DNA from: Pseudomonadota bacterium
GTDB lineage: Bacteria; Pseudomonadota; Gammaproteobacteria; Burkholderiales; Burkholderiaceae_C
Reading direction: 5' to 3'
Length of the DNA stretch: 64,000 nucleotides
NCBI GenBank assembly: GCA_021808525.1
Contig: JAKBBK010000003.1
Span: forward strand, 1 to 64,000
The position numbers were made by a program, and so were the translations under genes. Of the stretch, positions 50,766-60,974 are shown one piece after another. Below the pieces are notes generated by a model. That model was not told the origin of the DNA. It ran no database searches and saw only the letters and a list, made by a program, of their open reading frames with translations. Every line of letters begins with the position of its first letter. Position 1 is the first letter of the stretch.

Positions 50766-51937
50766 TCGACGCCGATCGGCAGCACCTCCACGCGGTGCAG
50801 GCGCAGGCCCTCGGACGGGGCCTGCAGGGGGCCGAAGGGCCCGATGCCCGCGCCCTGGCCGAGCAGCAGCGCGGCCTGGTACACCAGCACTTCGTCGACC
50901 ACGCCCGCGGCCAGCAGCGAGGCGTTCAGACGGGCGCCTGCCTCGACGTGGAGTTCGCCGATCTGGCGTTGCGCCAGCAGGTGCATGAGTTCGCGCAGGT
51001 CCACCTTGCCCGGCTTGTCGGCATCGCCCGGAACCGCCAGCAGTTGCGCTCCCAGATCGAGCAGCGCGGCGCCGCGGCGCGCGGCCTCGGCGGGGTCCAG
51101 GGCGTGGGCCACCAGCACCCGCGCGGGGTCCCCATGGCGCAGCAGCCTGGCCTGCGGCCCGAGCTCCAGACGGCTGTCCACCACCACCCGCCAGGGCTGG
51201 CGCGTGGTGGCCACGTGGCGCACGTCCAGCCGGGGGTCGTCGTCGCGCACCGTGCCGATGCCCGTGAGCACCGCGCAGGCGCGCGCGCGCCAGTGGTGGG
51301 CGTCGGCGCGCGCGGCCGGCCCCGTGATCCACTGGCTGGCGCCGTTGGGCAGCGCGGTGATGCCGTCCAGCGAGCTCGCGACCTTCAGGCGCAGCCAGGG
51401 ACGCCCGCGCTCGATGCGCGAGAAAAACCCCAGGTTGAGTTCGCGCGATTCGTTCTCCAGCAGGCCGCACTCCACGTGCACTCCGGCGTCGCGCAGACGC
51501 TGCAGGCCCCCGCCGTCGACCAGAGGGTTCGGATCGCGCGCGGCCGCGACCACGCGGGCCACGCCGGCGGCCACCAGGGCGTCGGCGCAGGGCGGCGTGC
51601 GGCCATGGTGCGAGCAGGGCTCCAGCGTGACATAGGCGGTGGCGCCGCCCGGGTCGACGCCGCGGCGCTTCGCCTCGGCGAGGGCGACGGCTTCGGCGTG
51701 GCGACTGCCGGCTTCCTCGGTGGCCCCCTCGGCCAGCACCCGGCCGTCGCGCACCAGCACGCAGCCCACGCGCGGATTCGGGCTGGTGCGGTACAACACG
51801 CGTCCCGCCAGCTGCAGGGCGCGGCGCATCATGCGCAGGTCGAGCTCGGCCGGGGTCGCGGGGTGCTGCGCCGTGGCGCCGTGCCGCGGCGCGGCGCCCA
51901 GCGCCTGCGGCGGCCTCGGGGTCTGGTGCTCGCTCAT
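50735..51937 (-). CDS. ribD: Bifunctional riboflavin deaminase/reductase
   Basis: A 400-residue RibD. The N-terminal deaminase has the zinc motif [10 protein letters not shown] and [18 protein letters not shown]. The C-terminal reductase domain (about 170-395) has [20 protein letters not shown] and [12 protein letters not shown]. It performs two successive steps of riboflavin synthesis. The start overlaps the nrdR stop (ATGA), and the 3' end overlaps nusB. It is therefore separated in direction from ribB-ribH but physically adjacent. Confidence 0.97.
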   Translation of the reverse strand: MSEHQTPRPPQALGAAPRHGATAQHPATPAELDLRMMRRALQLAGRVLYRTSPNPRVGCVLVRDGRVLAEGATEEAGSRHAEAVALAEAKRRGVDPGGATAYVTLEPCSHHGRTPPCADALVAAGVARVVAAARDPNPLVDGGGLQRLRDAGVHVECGLLENESRELNLGFFSRIERGRPWLRLKVASSLDGITALPNGASQWITGPAARADAHHWRARACAVLTGIGTVRDDDPRLDVRHVATTRQPWRVVVDSRLELGPQARLLRHGDPARVLVAHALDPAEAARRGAALLDLGAQLLAVPGDADKPGKVDLRELMHLLAQRQIGELHVEAGARLNASLLAAGVVDEVLVYQAALLLGQGAGIGPFGPLQAPSEGLRLHRVEVLPIGVDYRWRGRLGG

Positions 51938-52434
51938 TTGCGCGGGCTCCGCGGGGTGCGGCGCGGTGTGGCGCGCACCTGCGCCCCGCGGGCCATCTCC
52001 TCGAGGATCTGCACGAACTGCGCCGGGTCCTTGAAACTGCGATACACCGAGGCGAAGCGAACGTAGGACACCTCATCCAGGCGCTTGAGCTCGTCCATCA
52101 CCCATTCCCCGATGCGCGCCGAATCCAGCTCGCGCACCCCCGTCTGCAGCAGGCGCTGCTCGATGCGCCCGATCGCCGCGTCCACCTCCTCGGCGGGAAC
52201 CGGGCGCTTGCGCAGCGCCAGCGCCAGCGAGGCGGCCAGCTTGTCGCGGGAATAGTCCACGCGCCGCCCATCCTTCTTGACCACCGAGGGGAAGCTCACC
52301 TCGGCGCGTTCATAGGTGGTGAAGCGCTTGTCGCAGCCCGCGCAGCGCCGGCGCCGGCGCAGCGCCGTGGCATCCTCGACCTCGCGGGTCTCCACCACCT
52401 GGGTGTCGGGGTGCTGGCAAAAGGGACATTTCAT
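51934..52434 (-). CDS. nrdR: Transcriptional repressor NrdR
   Basis: A 166-residue repressor of ribonucleotide reductase genes. The N-terminal zinc ribbon has CPFC and CAGC (Cys3, 6, 31, 34), followed by the ATP-cone domain ([20 protein letters not shown]). It senses dATP/ATP. It is commonly upstream of ribD in proteobacteria. Divergent from purN across 91 bp, where no NrdR box was clearly seen. Confidence 0.97.
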   Translation of the reverse strand: MKCPFCQHPDTQVVETREVEDATALRRRRRCAGCDKRFTTYERAEVSFPSVVKKDGRRVDYSRDKLAASLALALRKRPVPAEEVDAAIGRIEQRLLQTGVRELDSARIGEWVMDELKRLDEVSYVRFASVYRSFKDPAQFVQILEEMARGAQVRATPRRTPRSPRK

Positions 52435-52525
52435 GGCGAGACAAGGGGGCCGAAAAGCCCTCATTATGGGCCGGCGCGGTTCCCCCGCCGCGGGATCGCC
52501 GCGGGGCGCCACTACACTGCCGGCC

Positions 52526-53161
52526 ATGCCCGAGCAAGTCCCTTCGATCGTCATTCTGATTTCCGGCACCGGATCCAATCTCCAGGCCATCGTCAACGCC
52601 TGCGCCGAACAGGCCTGGGCGGCCCGCGTGGCCGCCGTCATCAGCAACCGCGCGGACGCCCCCGGGCTGCGATTCGCCGCCGAGCGCGGCATCGCCCGCG
52701 AGGTGCTGGACCATCGCGACGCGCCGAGTCGCGAGGACTACGACCGCGAGCTCGCGCGGCGCATCGACGCGCACGCCCCGGCGGTGGTGGTCCTGGCCGG
52801 CTTCATGCGCCTGCTCACGCCGTGGTTCGTGCAGCGCTACCAAGGCCGGCTGATCAACGTGCACCCCTCGCTGCTGCCCGCCTTCGCCGGCCTGCACACC
52901 CATCGCCGGGCCCTCGAGGCCGGCGTGAAGCTGCATGGCGCGACGGTGCACCTGGTCACACCCGAGGTGGATGCCGGGCCGATCGTGGCCCAGGCCGCGG
53001 TGCCGGTGCTCGACGACGATACCGAGGCCAGCCTGGCGGCGCGGGTGCTGGAGCAGGAACACCGCATCTACCCGGCGGCCGTGCGGGCGCTGCTCGAAGG
53101 GCGCCTGCGCGTGCAGGGCCGGCGCGTGCGCGTGCTGGACGCCATGGGGCAGGGGCGATGA
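52526..53161 (+). CDS. purN: Phosphoribosylglycinamide formyltransferase
   Basis: A 211-residue GAR transformylase, the third step of de novo purine synthesis, using 10-formyltetrahydrofolate. [32 protein letters not shown] and the catalytic [16 protein letters not shown] are present, as is the [12 protein letters not shown] segment. A TACACT at 52512 could be a -10. The rsmB start overlaps its stop (ATGA). Confidence 0.97.
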   Translation: MPEQVPSIVILISGTGSNLQAIVNACAEQAWAARVAAVISNRADAPGLRFAAERGIAREVLDHRDAPSREDYDRELARRIDAHAPAVVVLAGFMRLLTPWFVQRYQGRLINVHPSLLPAFAGLHTHRRALEAGVKLHGATVHLVTPEVDAGPIVAQAAVPVLDDDTEASLAARVLEQEHRIYPAAVRALLEGRLRVQGRRVRVLDAMGQGR

Positions 53162-54447
53162 GCGTCGAGCGCCGATCCACGCCGCGCAAGGGCGCCGGCC
53201 GCCCGCGCGCGGCACTGCTGGACTCCGCCGAGCAGCTGCTGCGCGAAGTGCTGCGCTTCGAGTTCCCCGCCGATGCGGTGGTGTCGCGCTATTTCCGGGC
53301 CCACGCCCGCCTCGGCCAGCGCGAGCGCCATGTGCTGGCCGAGACCGTCTACGGCGTGGTGCGCAACCTGCGCCTGTGGCGCCAGCTCGCGCAGTCGGCC
53401 CCCTCGGGCAGCATGGAACTGCGCCTGCTGGCCCTGGGCTGGCAGGGCGAGTTGGCCACGGCCGGCTTCGCGTCCCCCCTGCTGGACTGGCGCGCCCAGG
53501 CGCTGGCACAGGAGCACGGCGGCCTGCCGCCCGCCCTGCGCTACAGCCTGCCCGACTGGCTGGCCGCGCGCCTGCAGCAGGAGTGCGCGGGCGAATTCGA
53601 GGCCCTGGCCGAGGCCTTGCTGCGCCCGGCGCCGCTGGACCTGCGGGTGAACCTGCTCAAGGGCACGCGCGATCAGGCGCGCGAGGCGCTGCGCGAACAG
53701 GGCATCGACAGCGAGCCCACACCCCTGTCGCCCTGGGGCCTGCGAGTGCAGGGCAAGCCTGCGCTGCAGCGCAGCGCCGCCTTCGAGCAGGGCCTGGTGG
53801 AGGTGCAGGACGAAGGCAGCCAGTTGCTGGGCCTGCTGCTGGCGCCGCGGCGAGGAGAGATGGTGGTGGATTTCTGCGCCGGCGCCGGAGGCAAGACCCT
53901 GGCGCTGGGCGCCATGATGCGCGGAAGCGGTCGTCTGTACGCCTTCGACGTCTCGCAGGCCCGCCTGGAGCGCCTGCGCCCGCGCCTGGCGCGCAGCGGG
54001 CTGTCGAACGTCTATCCGGTGGCCATTCGCGGCGAACGCGACGAGCGCGTGCAGCGTCTCGCGGGCAAGATCGATCGCGTGCTGGTGGACGCGCCTTGCA
54101 GCGGCGTGGGCACGCTGCGGCGCAACCCCGATCTCAAATGGCGCAGCACCGAGGCCGAGGTGGCGCGTCTGGCGCAGCAGCAGGGCTCCATCCTGGAGCA
54201 GGCGGCGCGCCTGCTCAAGCCGGGCGGGCGCCTGGTGTACGCCACCTGCAGCCTGCTGGAGGCCGAGAACCAGCAGGTGGTGCAGGCCTTCCTGCACGCG
54301 CATCCCGGCTGGCGCCTGCTCGACGCCGCCGACTGGTGGCGCCAGCAGCAGCTTCCCGGGGCCATCGAGGGGCCCTGGCTGCGCCTGTGGCCCCAGCGCC
54401 AGGGCACCGACGGATTCTTCGCCGCCCTGATCGAGCGCAAGCCCTGA
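53158..54447 (+). CDS. rsmB: RsmB/NOP-family RNA m5C methyltransferase
   Basis: A 429-residue SAM-dependent RNA cytosine-5 methyltransferase. The N-terminal NusB-like helical domain covers residues 10-130. The catalytic domain has the SAM motif VVDFCAGAGGKTLALGAMM, the catalytic Cys in DAPCSGVGTLRRNPDLKW and the release Cys in YATCSLLEAEN. It probably targets 16S rRNA C967. Assignment to RsmB rather than RsmF rests on the NusB-like domain. It is coupled to purN. Confidence 0.93.
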   Translation: MSVERRSTPRKGAGRPRAALLDSAEQLLREVLRFEFPADAVVSRYFRAHARLGQRERHVLAETVYGVVRNLRLWRQLAQSAPSGSMELRLLALGWQGELATAGFASPLLDWRAQALAQEHGGLPPALRYSLPDWLAARLQQECAGEFEALAEALLRPAPLDLRVNLLKGTRDQAREALREQGIDSEPTPLSPWGLRVQGKPALQRSAAFEQGLVEVQDEGSQLLGLLLAPRRGEMVVDFCAGAGGKTLALGAMMRGSGRLYAFDVSQARLERLRPRLARSGLSNVYPVAIRGERDERVQRLAGKIDRVLVDAPCSGVGTLRRNPDLKWRSTEAEVARLAQQQGSILEQAARLLKPGGRLVYATCSLLEAENQQVVQAFLHAHPGWRLLDAADWWRQQQLPGAIEGPWLRLWPQRQGTDGFFAALIERKP

Positions 54448-54595
54448 GCCCTGTCCGGGCCATTGCCGATGCACCCCCCGGAGCTGCTGGGGTATGCTGA
54501 AGGCTCAAGCCCGGGTTTTGCCGGGCGGCGGCAAGGGCGCGAGGCGCCCGGTTCGCGCCGCGGCTGTGGCCGACGGCGCCAGGATGGGATCACGG

Positions 54596-55795
54596 ATGTT
54601 CGAAGTCTTGCAAGATTGGGCCGCTCACGGCCTGTGGCACGCCGGAATCGGCACCATGGTGGCGTTCACGCTGCTCAGCTGCCACATCACCATCGTGGCG
54701 GTCACGGTGTACCTGCACCGTTCCCAGGCGCATCGCGCGCTGGACCTGCACCCCGCGCTGATGCACTTTTTCCGGCTGTGGCTCTGGCTGGGCACGGGCA
54801 TGTCCACGCGCCAGTGGGTGGCGGTGCACCGCAAGCACCATGCCAAGTGCGAAACCGAGGAAGACCCCCACAGCCCGGTGGTCAAGGGCATCGGCGAGGT
54901 CATGCTGCGCGGCGCCGAGCTGTACCGGGCCGAGGCCGCCAATGCGAGCACCCTGGAGCGCTTCGGCCATGGCACGCCGGACGACTGGCTGGAGCGCCGG
55001 GTCTACGCCGGGCTGCCCTGGCAGGGCGTGGGGCTGATGCTCATCGTCGACCTGCTGCTGTTCGGCGCGCTGGGCGCCACCGTGTGGGCGGTGCAGATGC
55101 TGTGGATTCCCTTCTGGGCCGCCGGCGTGGTCAACGGCCTGGGCCACTTCTGGGGCTATCGCAATTTCAGCAGCCGCGACGCCAGTCGCAACGTGTCGCC
55201 CTGGGGGCTGATCATCGGCGGCGAGGAACTGCACAACAACCACCACACCTTCCCGACCTCGGCGAAGCTGTCGATCAAGTGGTGGGAGTTCGACCTGGGC
55301 TGGGGCTACATCCAGCTGTTCCGCGTGCTGGGGCTGGCGCGGGTGCGCAAGCTGCCGCCCAAGGCACGCCTGGGCGAGCTGCGCCCGCTGGTGGATACCG
55401 CGCTGCTGCAAAGCGTGATCGCCAACCGCTACGACCTGATGGCCCGCTACACCCGCGAGCTTCGGCGGGCGCTGCGCGAGGAGCTGCGCCGCGTGCGCGC
55501 CGCGGGTGGCGAGCCCTCGCGCCTGCGCGCGCTGCGCGCCGCGCGCCGCCTGGTGGTGCGCGAGCCCGACATGCTCGATGCTCCCGCGCGCGCGGTGATC
55601 GACGCCGCCGCCTCCGACAGCTCCGGGCTGCGCACCTTGCTGCGCATGCGCGAGGAACTCAGCGAGGTGTGGCTGCACTCCTCGGCCTCGGCGGAGCAGC
55701 TGCGCCAGCGCCTGCAGGACTGGTGCCAGCGCGCCGAGCAGAGCGGAATCGCCGCGCTGCGATCCCTGTCCCTGCAAGTGCGCAGCTACGCCTGA
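54596..55795 (+). CDS. Membrane fatty-acid desaturase (delta-9 type)
   Basis: A 399-residue integral membrane di-iron desaturase. The three histidine boxes are HRSQAHRAL (H-x4-H), HRKHHAKCETEEDPH (H-x2-HH) and LHNNHHTFPTSA (H-x2-HH), in the acyl-CoA/acyl-lipid delta-9 arrangement, with hydrophobic segments between. The C-terminal ~110 residues are an extra Arg-rich helical region. ATG 54596 is preferred; ATG 54584 is 4 codons upstream. It would introduce a double bond into saturated acyl chains. Redox partner not in the window. Confidence 0.92.
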   Translation: MFEVLQDWAAHGLWHAGIGTMVAFTLLSCHITIVAVTVYLHRSQAHRALDLHPALMHFFRLWLWLGTGMSTRQWVAVHRKHHAKCETEEDPHSPVVKGIGEVMLRGAELYRAEAANASTLERFGHGTPDDWLERRVYAGLPWQGVGLMLIVDLLLFGALGATVWAVQMLWIPFWAAGVVNGLGHFWGYRNFSSRDASRNVSPWGLIIGGEELHNNHHTFPTSAKLSIKWWEFDLGWGYIQLFRVLGLARVRKLPPKARLGELRPLVDTALLQSVIANRYDLMARYTRELRRALREELRRVRAAGGEPSRLRALRAARRLVVREPDMLDAPARAVIDAAASDSSGLRTLLRMREELSEVWLHSSASAEQLRQRLQDWCQRAEQSGIAALRSLSLQVRSYA

Positions 55796-55818
55796 ACCGC
55801 GCAGCTACGGCTGAAGTG
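55781..55818. repeat. 19-bp tandem duplication across the desaturase stop codon
   Basis: CGCAGCTACGCCTGAACCG (55781-55799) is followed at once by CGCAGCTACGGCTGAAGTG (55800-55818), with 3 mismatches. The unit includes the last two sense codons and the TGA, so a second in-frame copy lies just beyond the stop. Confidence 0.7.
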
Positions 55819-55902
55819 CGCATGAGGCGCAGGGCCGCGCCTGGCAGCCGGGCAGGCCCTGCCGTAGGCCCGGCCAGGGCCTGCACCGCTGAGCTGCGCG
55901 AT

Positions 55903-55931
55903 GGGCGTCGTACTGGGCGTCGTACTGGGCG
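55903..55931. repeat. 12-bp tandem repeat, 2.4 copies
   Basis: GGGCGTCGTACT occurs at 55903-55914 and 55915-55926 and begins a third time (GGGCG). It lies between the convergent desaturase and bamC genes. It may be a variable-number repeat. No other feature was seen in this 172-bp gap. Confidence 0.65.
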
Positions 55932-55967
55932 CCTTGCTGCGGCGCCCGCCGCACCACCTGCCGCGGC

Positions 55968-57140
55968 CTACTGCAGCTGCTGCTGCAGGATGTGCAGGAT
56001 GTTGGATTCCGAGGCCGCGGCATCCGAGCCGCCGTCCAGCGACTTGACGCTGACCTGGGAGCCCGTGCCGGCCGCTTGCACGGAAATGCGCAGGTTCTCC
56101 GGCTTGACCGTCTGGTTCTTGTGGCCGAACAGCTTGCCGAAAAAGCCTTCCTTGTCCTTCTCGGCCTTCAGGGCGGCTTGCGGATCGACGTAGCGCACGT
56201 CGAAGCTTCCCGCGCTGCGGTCGCGCTGCGTGACCGTGAACCCGGCGGTGTTCAGCGCCAGGCTGACCCGGCGCCAGGCCTGTTCCAGGTCGTCGGGCAG
56301 CTGCAGCGCGCGGCCGCCGTCGATCAGCATGGCGCGCGGCGCCTGCTGGGCCTGCTGCTGCGCGGTGGCGATCTCGGCCTTGGCCTGCGCATCGCTGGCG
56401 CCCAGGCTGACCATGAGCTTGCGCAGGAAGATCTCGTCCAGCGTGGGGTCCGGCGTGCCGGGCTGCCAGGTGGTCTGGGTGTGCTGGGTGTCGGTGTAGA
56501 CCTCCACCATGGTCTGGTGACTGATGAAGATCTGCGTGGCCTTGCCGTCCGGGCTGCGCTCGAACACCGTGCGGTAGCGGTCGCGCTCGCCGGTGTCGTA
56601 CAGGCTGTCGAAGACCTTGCCGAGGTACTTGCGGATCAGGTCCTGCGGCAGTTTCGCGTGGTTCTCGGCCCAGTCGGTCTGCATCACGCCGAGTTCACGG
56701 TTGGCCTCGGTGAGGTAGAAGCCATTCTGCTGCCAGAAGGTCTGCACCTTGTCCCACAGGGCCTGCGGCGGCGCGTCGATCACCAGCCAGCGCTGGGTGC
56801 CCTTCTGCTCGATGTGCATGCCCGGGAAATCCGGCAGCACAGCGTTGCTCTGCACCTGCTGCTGGTTCTGCTGCACGGTGCTCTGGTAGGCCAGCGCGCT
56901 GACCGAATCCTGCCTGGCCGGGCCGTCGGGAATGACGTAGCGCTGGTTGCGCGCCAGCTGCGTGAGGTCGGGGGGAATGTCCAGCGTCGGACCGGCCTTG
57001 GCGCTCTGGTAGTCCACGTCGTGACCCTGGAAGGTGTCTCCGAGCGAGGAGCAGCCGCCGAGCGCGAAGGCCGCGGCAAGGGCCGCGGCGAGGCAGGACA
57101 GACGCGCGTGGGGCAGGCTGCGTACGGGATTTCGGCGCAT
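55968..57140 (-). CDS. bamC: Outer membrane assembly lipoprotein BamC
   Basis: A 390-residue lipoprotein of the BAM complex that inserts outer-membrane beta-barrel proteins. The lipobox ALGG-Cys30 follows a normal h-region. The unstructured N-terminal BamD-binding segment contains YQSAKAGPTLDIPPDLTQL. Two helix-grip domains follow. ATG 57140 was chosen because it gives a clean lipoprotein signal. It is directly downstream of dapA (11 bp), the same order as in E. coli. Confidence 0.94.
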   Translation of the reverse strand: MRRNPVRSLPHARLSCLAAALAAAFALGGCSSLGDTFQGHDVDYQSAKAGPTLDIPPDLTQLARNQRYVIPDGPARQDSVSALAYQSTVQQNQQQVQSNAVLPDFPGMHIEQKGTQRWLVIDAPPQALWDKVQTFWQQNGFYLTEANRELGVMQTDWAENHAKLPQDLIRKYLGKVFDSLYDTGERDRYRTVFERSPDGKATQIFISHQTMVEVYTDTQHTQTTWQPGTPDPTLDEIFLRKLMVSLGASDAQAKAEIATAQQQAQQAPRAMLIDGGRALQLPDDLEQAWRRVSLALNTAGFTVTQRDRSAGSFDVRYVDPQAALKAEKDKEGFFGKLFGHKNQTVKPENLRISVQAAGTGSQVSVKSLDGGSDAAASESNILHILQQQLQ

Positions 57141-57151
57141 AGCGTGAGTGG

Positions 57152-58039
57152 TCAGTGAAGAACGGGAATGCCCAGCGCGGCCAGCGCGGCGCGAAGTTCG
57201 TCGTGCCGGCTGCTCAGGGGTACCAGCGGCAGCCGGATGCCGCCCTCGATGCGGCCCATGGCGGCCAGCGCCCACTTCACCGCGGTGGGGTTGGGCTCGC
57301 ACATCAGCAGGGTGTTCAGATCCATCATGCGCATGTGCATCTCGGTGGCCTCGCGCGCGCGTCCGGCCACCGCCGCCATGCACATGTCGTGCATCAGGCG
57401 CGGCGCCACGTTGGCGGTGACGCTGACGTTGCCCTTGCCGCCCACCAGCATCAGCGCCAGCGCGGTGAAGTCATCGCCCGAGTAGACGGCGAAGTCCGTC
57501 GGGGCCTTGCGCAGGATCTGCAGCGCGCGGTCGATGTTTCCGGTGGCTTCCTTGATGCCCACGATGTTGGGGATGCCCGCCAGGCGCAGCACGGTGTCGG
57601 CCTGTACATCGGCCACGGTGCGCCCCGGCACGTTGTAGAGCACCATCGGGATGTCCGCGGCCTCGGCGATGGCGCGGAAATGACGATAGATGCCCTCCTG
57701 GGTGGGCTTGTTGTAGTAGGGCACGACCTGCAGCGTGCAGTCGGCGCCCACCTCTCGGCAGAAATGCGAAAGCTCGATGGCCTCGGCGGTGGAGTTGGCG
57801 CCGGCGCCGGCCATGATCGGAACCCGCCCCGCGGCCTGCTCGACCGCGACCCGGATGATCTGCTGGTGCTCCTCGACGTCGACCGTCGGGGACTCTCCGG
57901 TGGTTCCGACGACCCCGATGCAATCGGTGCCCTCGGCGATGTGCCAGTCGATGAGGCGGCGCAGCGCGTCGAAGTCGACGCTGCCGTCCTCGTGCATGGG
58001 CGTGACCAGGGCCACGATGCTGCCAGTGATGGTGTTCAT
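57152..58039 (-). CDS. dapA: 4-hydroxy-tetrahydrodipicolinate synthase
   Basis: A 295-residue DapA, the branch-point enzyme of lysine and diaminopimelate synthesis (pyruvate + aspartate semialdehyde). The Schiff-base Lys lies in [11 protein letters not shown] near residue 162. The catalytic Tyr is in [11 protein letters not shown], and [11 protein letters not shown] is the pyruvate-binding loop. It is upstream of bamC and downstream of a methyltransferase gene, all on the minus strand. Confidence 0.97.
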   Translation of the reverse strand: MNTITGSIVALVTPMHEDGSVDFDALRRLIDWHIAEGTDCIGVVGTTGESPTVDVEEHQQIIRVAVEQAAGRVPIMAGAGANSTAEAIELSHFCREVGADCTLQVVPYYNKPTQEGIYRHFRAIAEAADIPMVLYNVPGRTVADVQADTVLRLAGIPNIVGIKEATGNIDRALQILRKAPTDFAVYSGDDFTALALMLVGGKGNVSVTANVAPRLMHDMCMAAVAGRAREATEMHMRMMDLNTLLMCEPNPTAVKWALAAMGRIEGGIRLPLVPLSSRHDELRAALAALGIPVLH

Positions 58040-58058
58040 GCCAGCCGCTTGGAGAAAT

Positions 58059-58646
58059 TCAGAGATTGTACTTGGGCGGGTCCGTGGCCATGCTGACGGG
58101 GGCGCTTTCGCGCACGGCGCAGATTCGTTGCACGAAAACGGGGCCAGGCATGGCCTGGAATCCGTCCTCGAAAGCCACCACGCGCAGCTCGCCGCGCACG
58201 GCCTCGAGCAATTCACCCGGGCGCAGCAGGAATTCCTCGCGCGCCGGACGCCCGACGGTCTGCTGCCCCAGCGCGAAGGTCTCGTAGATCAGCACGCCAC
58301 CCTCGTCCACGCTGCGCACGATGTGCGGCAGGAGTTCGCGCCACAGGTAGTTCGTGACCACCACGGCGCCGAAGCGCTGTTGCAGTGGCCAGGGCGCGTT
58401 CTCCAGGTCGGCCTGCAAGGTCCGCACTCCGGGCAGGCCGCGCAGCGAGTGCAGCGCAAGGGCGTCGCGGTCCACGCCCAGCACCCGATGGCCGGCCGCC
58501 GCCAGCGCGCGCACATGGCGCCCGCTGCCGCAGGCCAGGTCGAGTACCTCGGCGCCCGGGCGGATGAGCGGCGCGAAGCGCAGCACCCATGCCGAGGCTG
58601 CGAGCGGGGGCGGGGCTTCGCGCGGCGGGGTCGGGGGAAGGTTCAT
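58059..58646 (-). CDS. Class I SAM-dependent methyltransferase
   Basis: A 195-residue soluble methyltransferase. Motif I is [21 protein letters not shown] and motif II is [27 protein letters not shown] resembles the TehB-like/methyltransf_25 group. The substrate is not assignable. It starts a three-gene minus-strand block (methyltransferase-dapA-bamC) and is divergent from parE across 354 bp. Confidence 0.85.
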   Translation of the reverse strand: MNLPPTPPREAPPPLAASAWVLRFAPLIRPGAEVLDLACGSGRHVRALAAAGHRVLGVDRDALALHSLRGLPGVRTLQADLENAPWPLQQRFGAVVVTNYLWRELLPHIVRSVDEGGVLIYETFALGQQTVGRPAREEFLLRPGELLEAVRGELRVVAFEDGFQAMPGPVFVQRICAVRESAPVSMATDPPKYNL

Positions 58647-58904
58647 GGCTGCGGGCGCGGCTGCCCGGGGGGGCTCGGATGCATGCGCGCATTCAAGCAC
58701 AGGGCAGGCGCCTGGTGCCCGACTTCGCGCCGGTGGCAGCCGGGGTGGCCGCGCGAAGGTGGGCCGGCGTTGCGCGAGGGGCCCCTTAGAATGCTCCGGG
58801 CGGTCTGTCAAGTTCCGCGGCGCCTGCGCGCAGCTGCCCGTTTTTTGGGCATCACCGAGCGGACACGCATAAATGCAGGCTTTGCCGCGTTGCGCAGGCG
58901 GGTC

Positions 58905-58925
58905 TATCCCCATTCGATGGGGATA
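58905..58925. promoter_or_regulatory. Perfect inverted repeat upstream of parE
   Basis: TATCCCCAT (58905-58913), three bases, then ATGGGGATA (58917-58925) form a perfect 9-bp dyad. It lies in the 354-bp intergenic region between the divergent methyltransferase and parE. No T-run follows on either strand, so an operator for a dimeric regulator is more likely than a terminator. The rest of the region (58647-58904) holds only a TAGAAT at 58787-58792 that could be a -10 of the parE operon. Confidence 0.5.
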
Positions 58926-58964
58926 AGTAACGTGCGGTTCCGCCGCCCGGCTCGGCCACCTGTG

Positions 58965-58993
58965 TTGTCCACAATTCTTCGGTTTTATCCACA
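58965..58993 (+). promoter_or_regulatory. Two DnaA boxes just before parE
   Basis: TTGTCCACA (58965-58973) and the consensus TTATCCACA (58985-58993) are in the same orientation, 11 bp apart and 8 bp before the parE ATG. Both match the DnaA box consensus TTATNCACA, the first with one change. DnaA could repress or coordinate topoisomerase IV expression with replication initiation. Confidence 0.55.
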
Positions 58994-59000
58994 AGCGTCG

Positions 59001-60974
59001 ATGGGAACCAGCAAGCGGGATAGTTACAGCGAAGCGTCGATTCGCGTGCTCAAGGGGCTGGAGCCGGTCAGGCAGCGCCCGGGCATGTACACCTCCACCG
59101 TCCATCCCCTGCACATCGTGCAGGAGGTCATCGACAACAGCGCCGACGAGGCCCTGGCCGGGCATGCAGGACGCATCGACGTGATCGTGCATGCCGACGG
59201 CAGCGTGACCGTGCAGGACGACGGCCGGGGCATTCCGGTGGGCCTGCATCCGGACGAAGGGGTGCCGGTGGTCGAACTGGTGTTCACCCAGCTCCACGCG
59301 GGGGGCAAGTTCGACAAGCTCGACGCGGGAGCGGCCTACCGTTTCTCCGGCGGCCTGCACGGCGTCGGGGTCAGCGTCACCAACGCACTGTCCACCCGCC
59401 TGGAAGTGGAAGTGCACCGCGACGGCCAGGCCAGTTTCCTGGCCTTCGCCGACGGCGCTCCGGTGCAGGCGCTGCAAAGCCGCCCGCTGGCCCGCGGCGA
59501 GGCGCGCAACGGCACCCGCGTGCGCGTGTGGCCGGATGCGCGGTATTTCGAATCCTCCCAGTTGCCCCTGGGGGAATTGCAGCATCTGTTGCGCAGCAAG
59601 GCGGTGCTGCTGCCCGGGCTCAACGTGCGCCTGCATGTGGAAAAAAGCGGCGAGACCCACGAATGGCGCTATGAGCAGGGCCTGCGGGGCTATCTGCGCG
59701 AGGCGCTGGGCGACACGCCGGTCCTGCTCGAATTCGAAGGCCAGGGCGCGGCCGAGGCGCAGACCGAGGGCTTCGCGCCCGGCGAGGGGGCGTCGTGGTG
59801 CGTGGCCTTCAGCGCCGAGGGCAGCCTGTTGCGCGAGTCCTACGTGAACCTGATTCCCACACCCGCCGGCGGCACCCACGACGCGGGCCTGCGCGAAGGC
59901 TTGTTCCAGGCGGTCAAGGGCTTCATCGAATTGCACGCGCTGTCGCCCAAGGGGCTGCGGGTGCTGCCGGAGGACGTGTTCTCCCGCGCCTCCTACGTCT
60001 TGTCGGCCAAGGTGCTGGACCCGCAGTTCCAGGGCCAGATGAAGGAGCGCCTGAACAGCCGCGACGCGGTGCGCCTGGTCTCGGGCTTCGTGCGCCCCGC
60101 GCTGGAACTGTGGCTGAGCCAGCATGTGGAGCAGGGCAAGGCGCTGGCCGAGCTGGTGATCGCGCAGGCGCAGAGCCGCCAGCGCGCTGCGCAGCGGGTC
60201 GAGCGCCGCAAGGGCTCGGGCATCGCGGTGCTGCCGGGCAAGCTCACCGATTGCGAGAGCCGCGATATTTCCCGCAACGAGTTGTTCCTGGTGGAAGGCG
60301 ACTCGGCCGGAGGCTCGGCGAAGATGGGGCGCGACAAGGAATTCCAGGCCGTGCTGCCGCTGCGCGGCAAGGTGCTCAACTCCTGGGAGGTCGAGCGCGA
60401 CCGGCTGTTCGCCAACCAGGAGATCCACGACATCGCGGTGGCCATCGGGCTGGATCCGCACGGCCTGCACGATGAGGTCGACCTGTCGGGCCTGCGCTAC
60501 GGCAAGATCTGCATCCTCAGCGATGCCGACGTCGACGGCTCGCACATCCAGGTGCTGCTGCTCACCCTGTTCCTGCGCCATTTTCCGCAGCTGGTGCAGC
60601 GCGGGCATGTGCATGTGGCGCGCCCCCCGCTGTACCGCGTGGATGCGCCGGCCCGGGGCAGGAAGCCGGCGGCCAAGCTGTACGCGCTGGACGATGGGGA
60701 ACTGCAGGCCATCTGCGACCGCCTGCGCAAGGATGGCCTGCGCGAAGGCGCCTGGAGCATCTCGCGCTTCAAGGGCCTGGGCGAGATGAGCGCCGAGCAG
60801 TTGTGGGAAACCACCCTCAATCCCGACACGCGGCGCCTGCCGCAGGTGGGCTTTGGCGGCCAGGGCAGCGAGGCCACCGCCGAATTGTTCACGCGCCTGA
60901 TGGGCAAGGGCGAGGCGCAGGCCCGGCGCGAACTCATGGAAACCTTCGGCGACCGCGTCGAGGTCGATGTCTGA
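59001..60974 (+). CDS. parE: DNA topoisomerase IV subunit B
   Basis: A 657-residue ATPase subunit of topoisomerase IV, which decatenates replicated chromosomes. The GHKL ATPase has [15 protein letters not shown] and [16 protein letters not shown]. The Toprim region has [20 protein letters not shown] and [15 protein letters not shown] 59001 gives the conserved [20 protein letters not shown] start; the longer open frame upstream is not coding. No GyrB-type 170-residue insert is present, as expected for ParE. parC overlaps by 8 bp. Confidence 0.97.
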   Translation: MGTSKRDSYSEASIRVLKGLEPVRQRPGMYTSTVHPLHIVQEVIDNSADEALAGHAGRIDVIVHADGSVTVQDDGRGIPVGLHPDEGVPVVELVFTQLHAGGKFDKLDAGAAYRFSGGLHGVGVSVTNALSTRLEVEVHRDGQASFLAFADGAPVQALQSRPLARGEARNGTRVRVWPDARYFESSQLPLGELQHLLRSKAVLLPGLNVRLHVEKSGETHEWRYEQGLRGYLREALGDTPVLLEFEGQGAAEAQTEGFAPGEGASWCVAFSAEGSLLRESYVNLIPTPAGGTHDAGLREGLFQAVKGFIELHALSPKGLRVLPEDVFSRASYVLSAKVLDPQFQGQMKERLNSRDAVRLVSGFVRPALELWLSQHVEQGKALAELVIAQAQSRQRAAQRVERRKGSGIAVLPGKLTDCESRDISRNELFLVEGDSAGGSAKMGRDKEFQAVLPLRGKVLNSWEVERDRLFANQEIHDIAVAIGLDPHGLHDEVDLSGLRYGKICILSDADVDGSHIQVLLLTLFLRHFPQLVQRGHVHVARPPLYRVDAPARGRKPAAKLYALDDGELQAICDRLRKDGLREGAWSISRFKGLGEMSAEQLWETTLNPDTRRLPQVGFGGQGSEATAELFTRLMGKGEAQARRELMETFGDRVEVDV

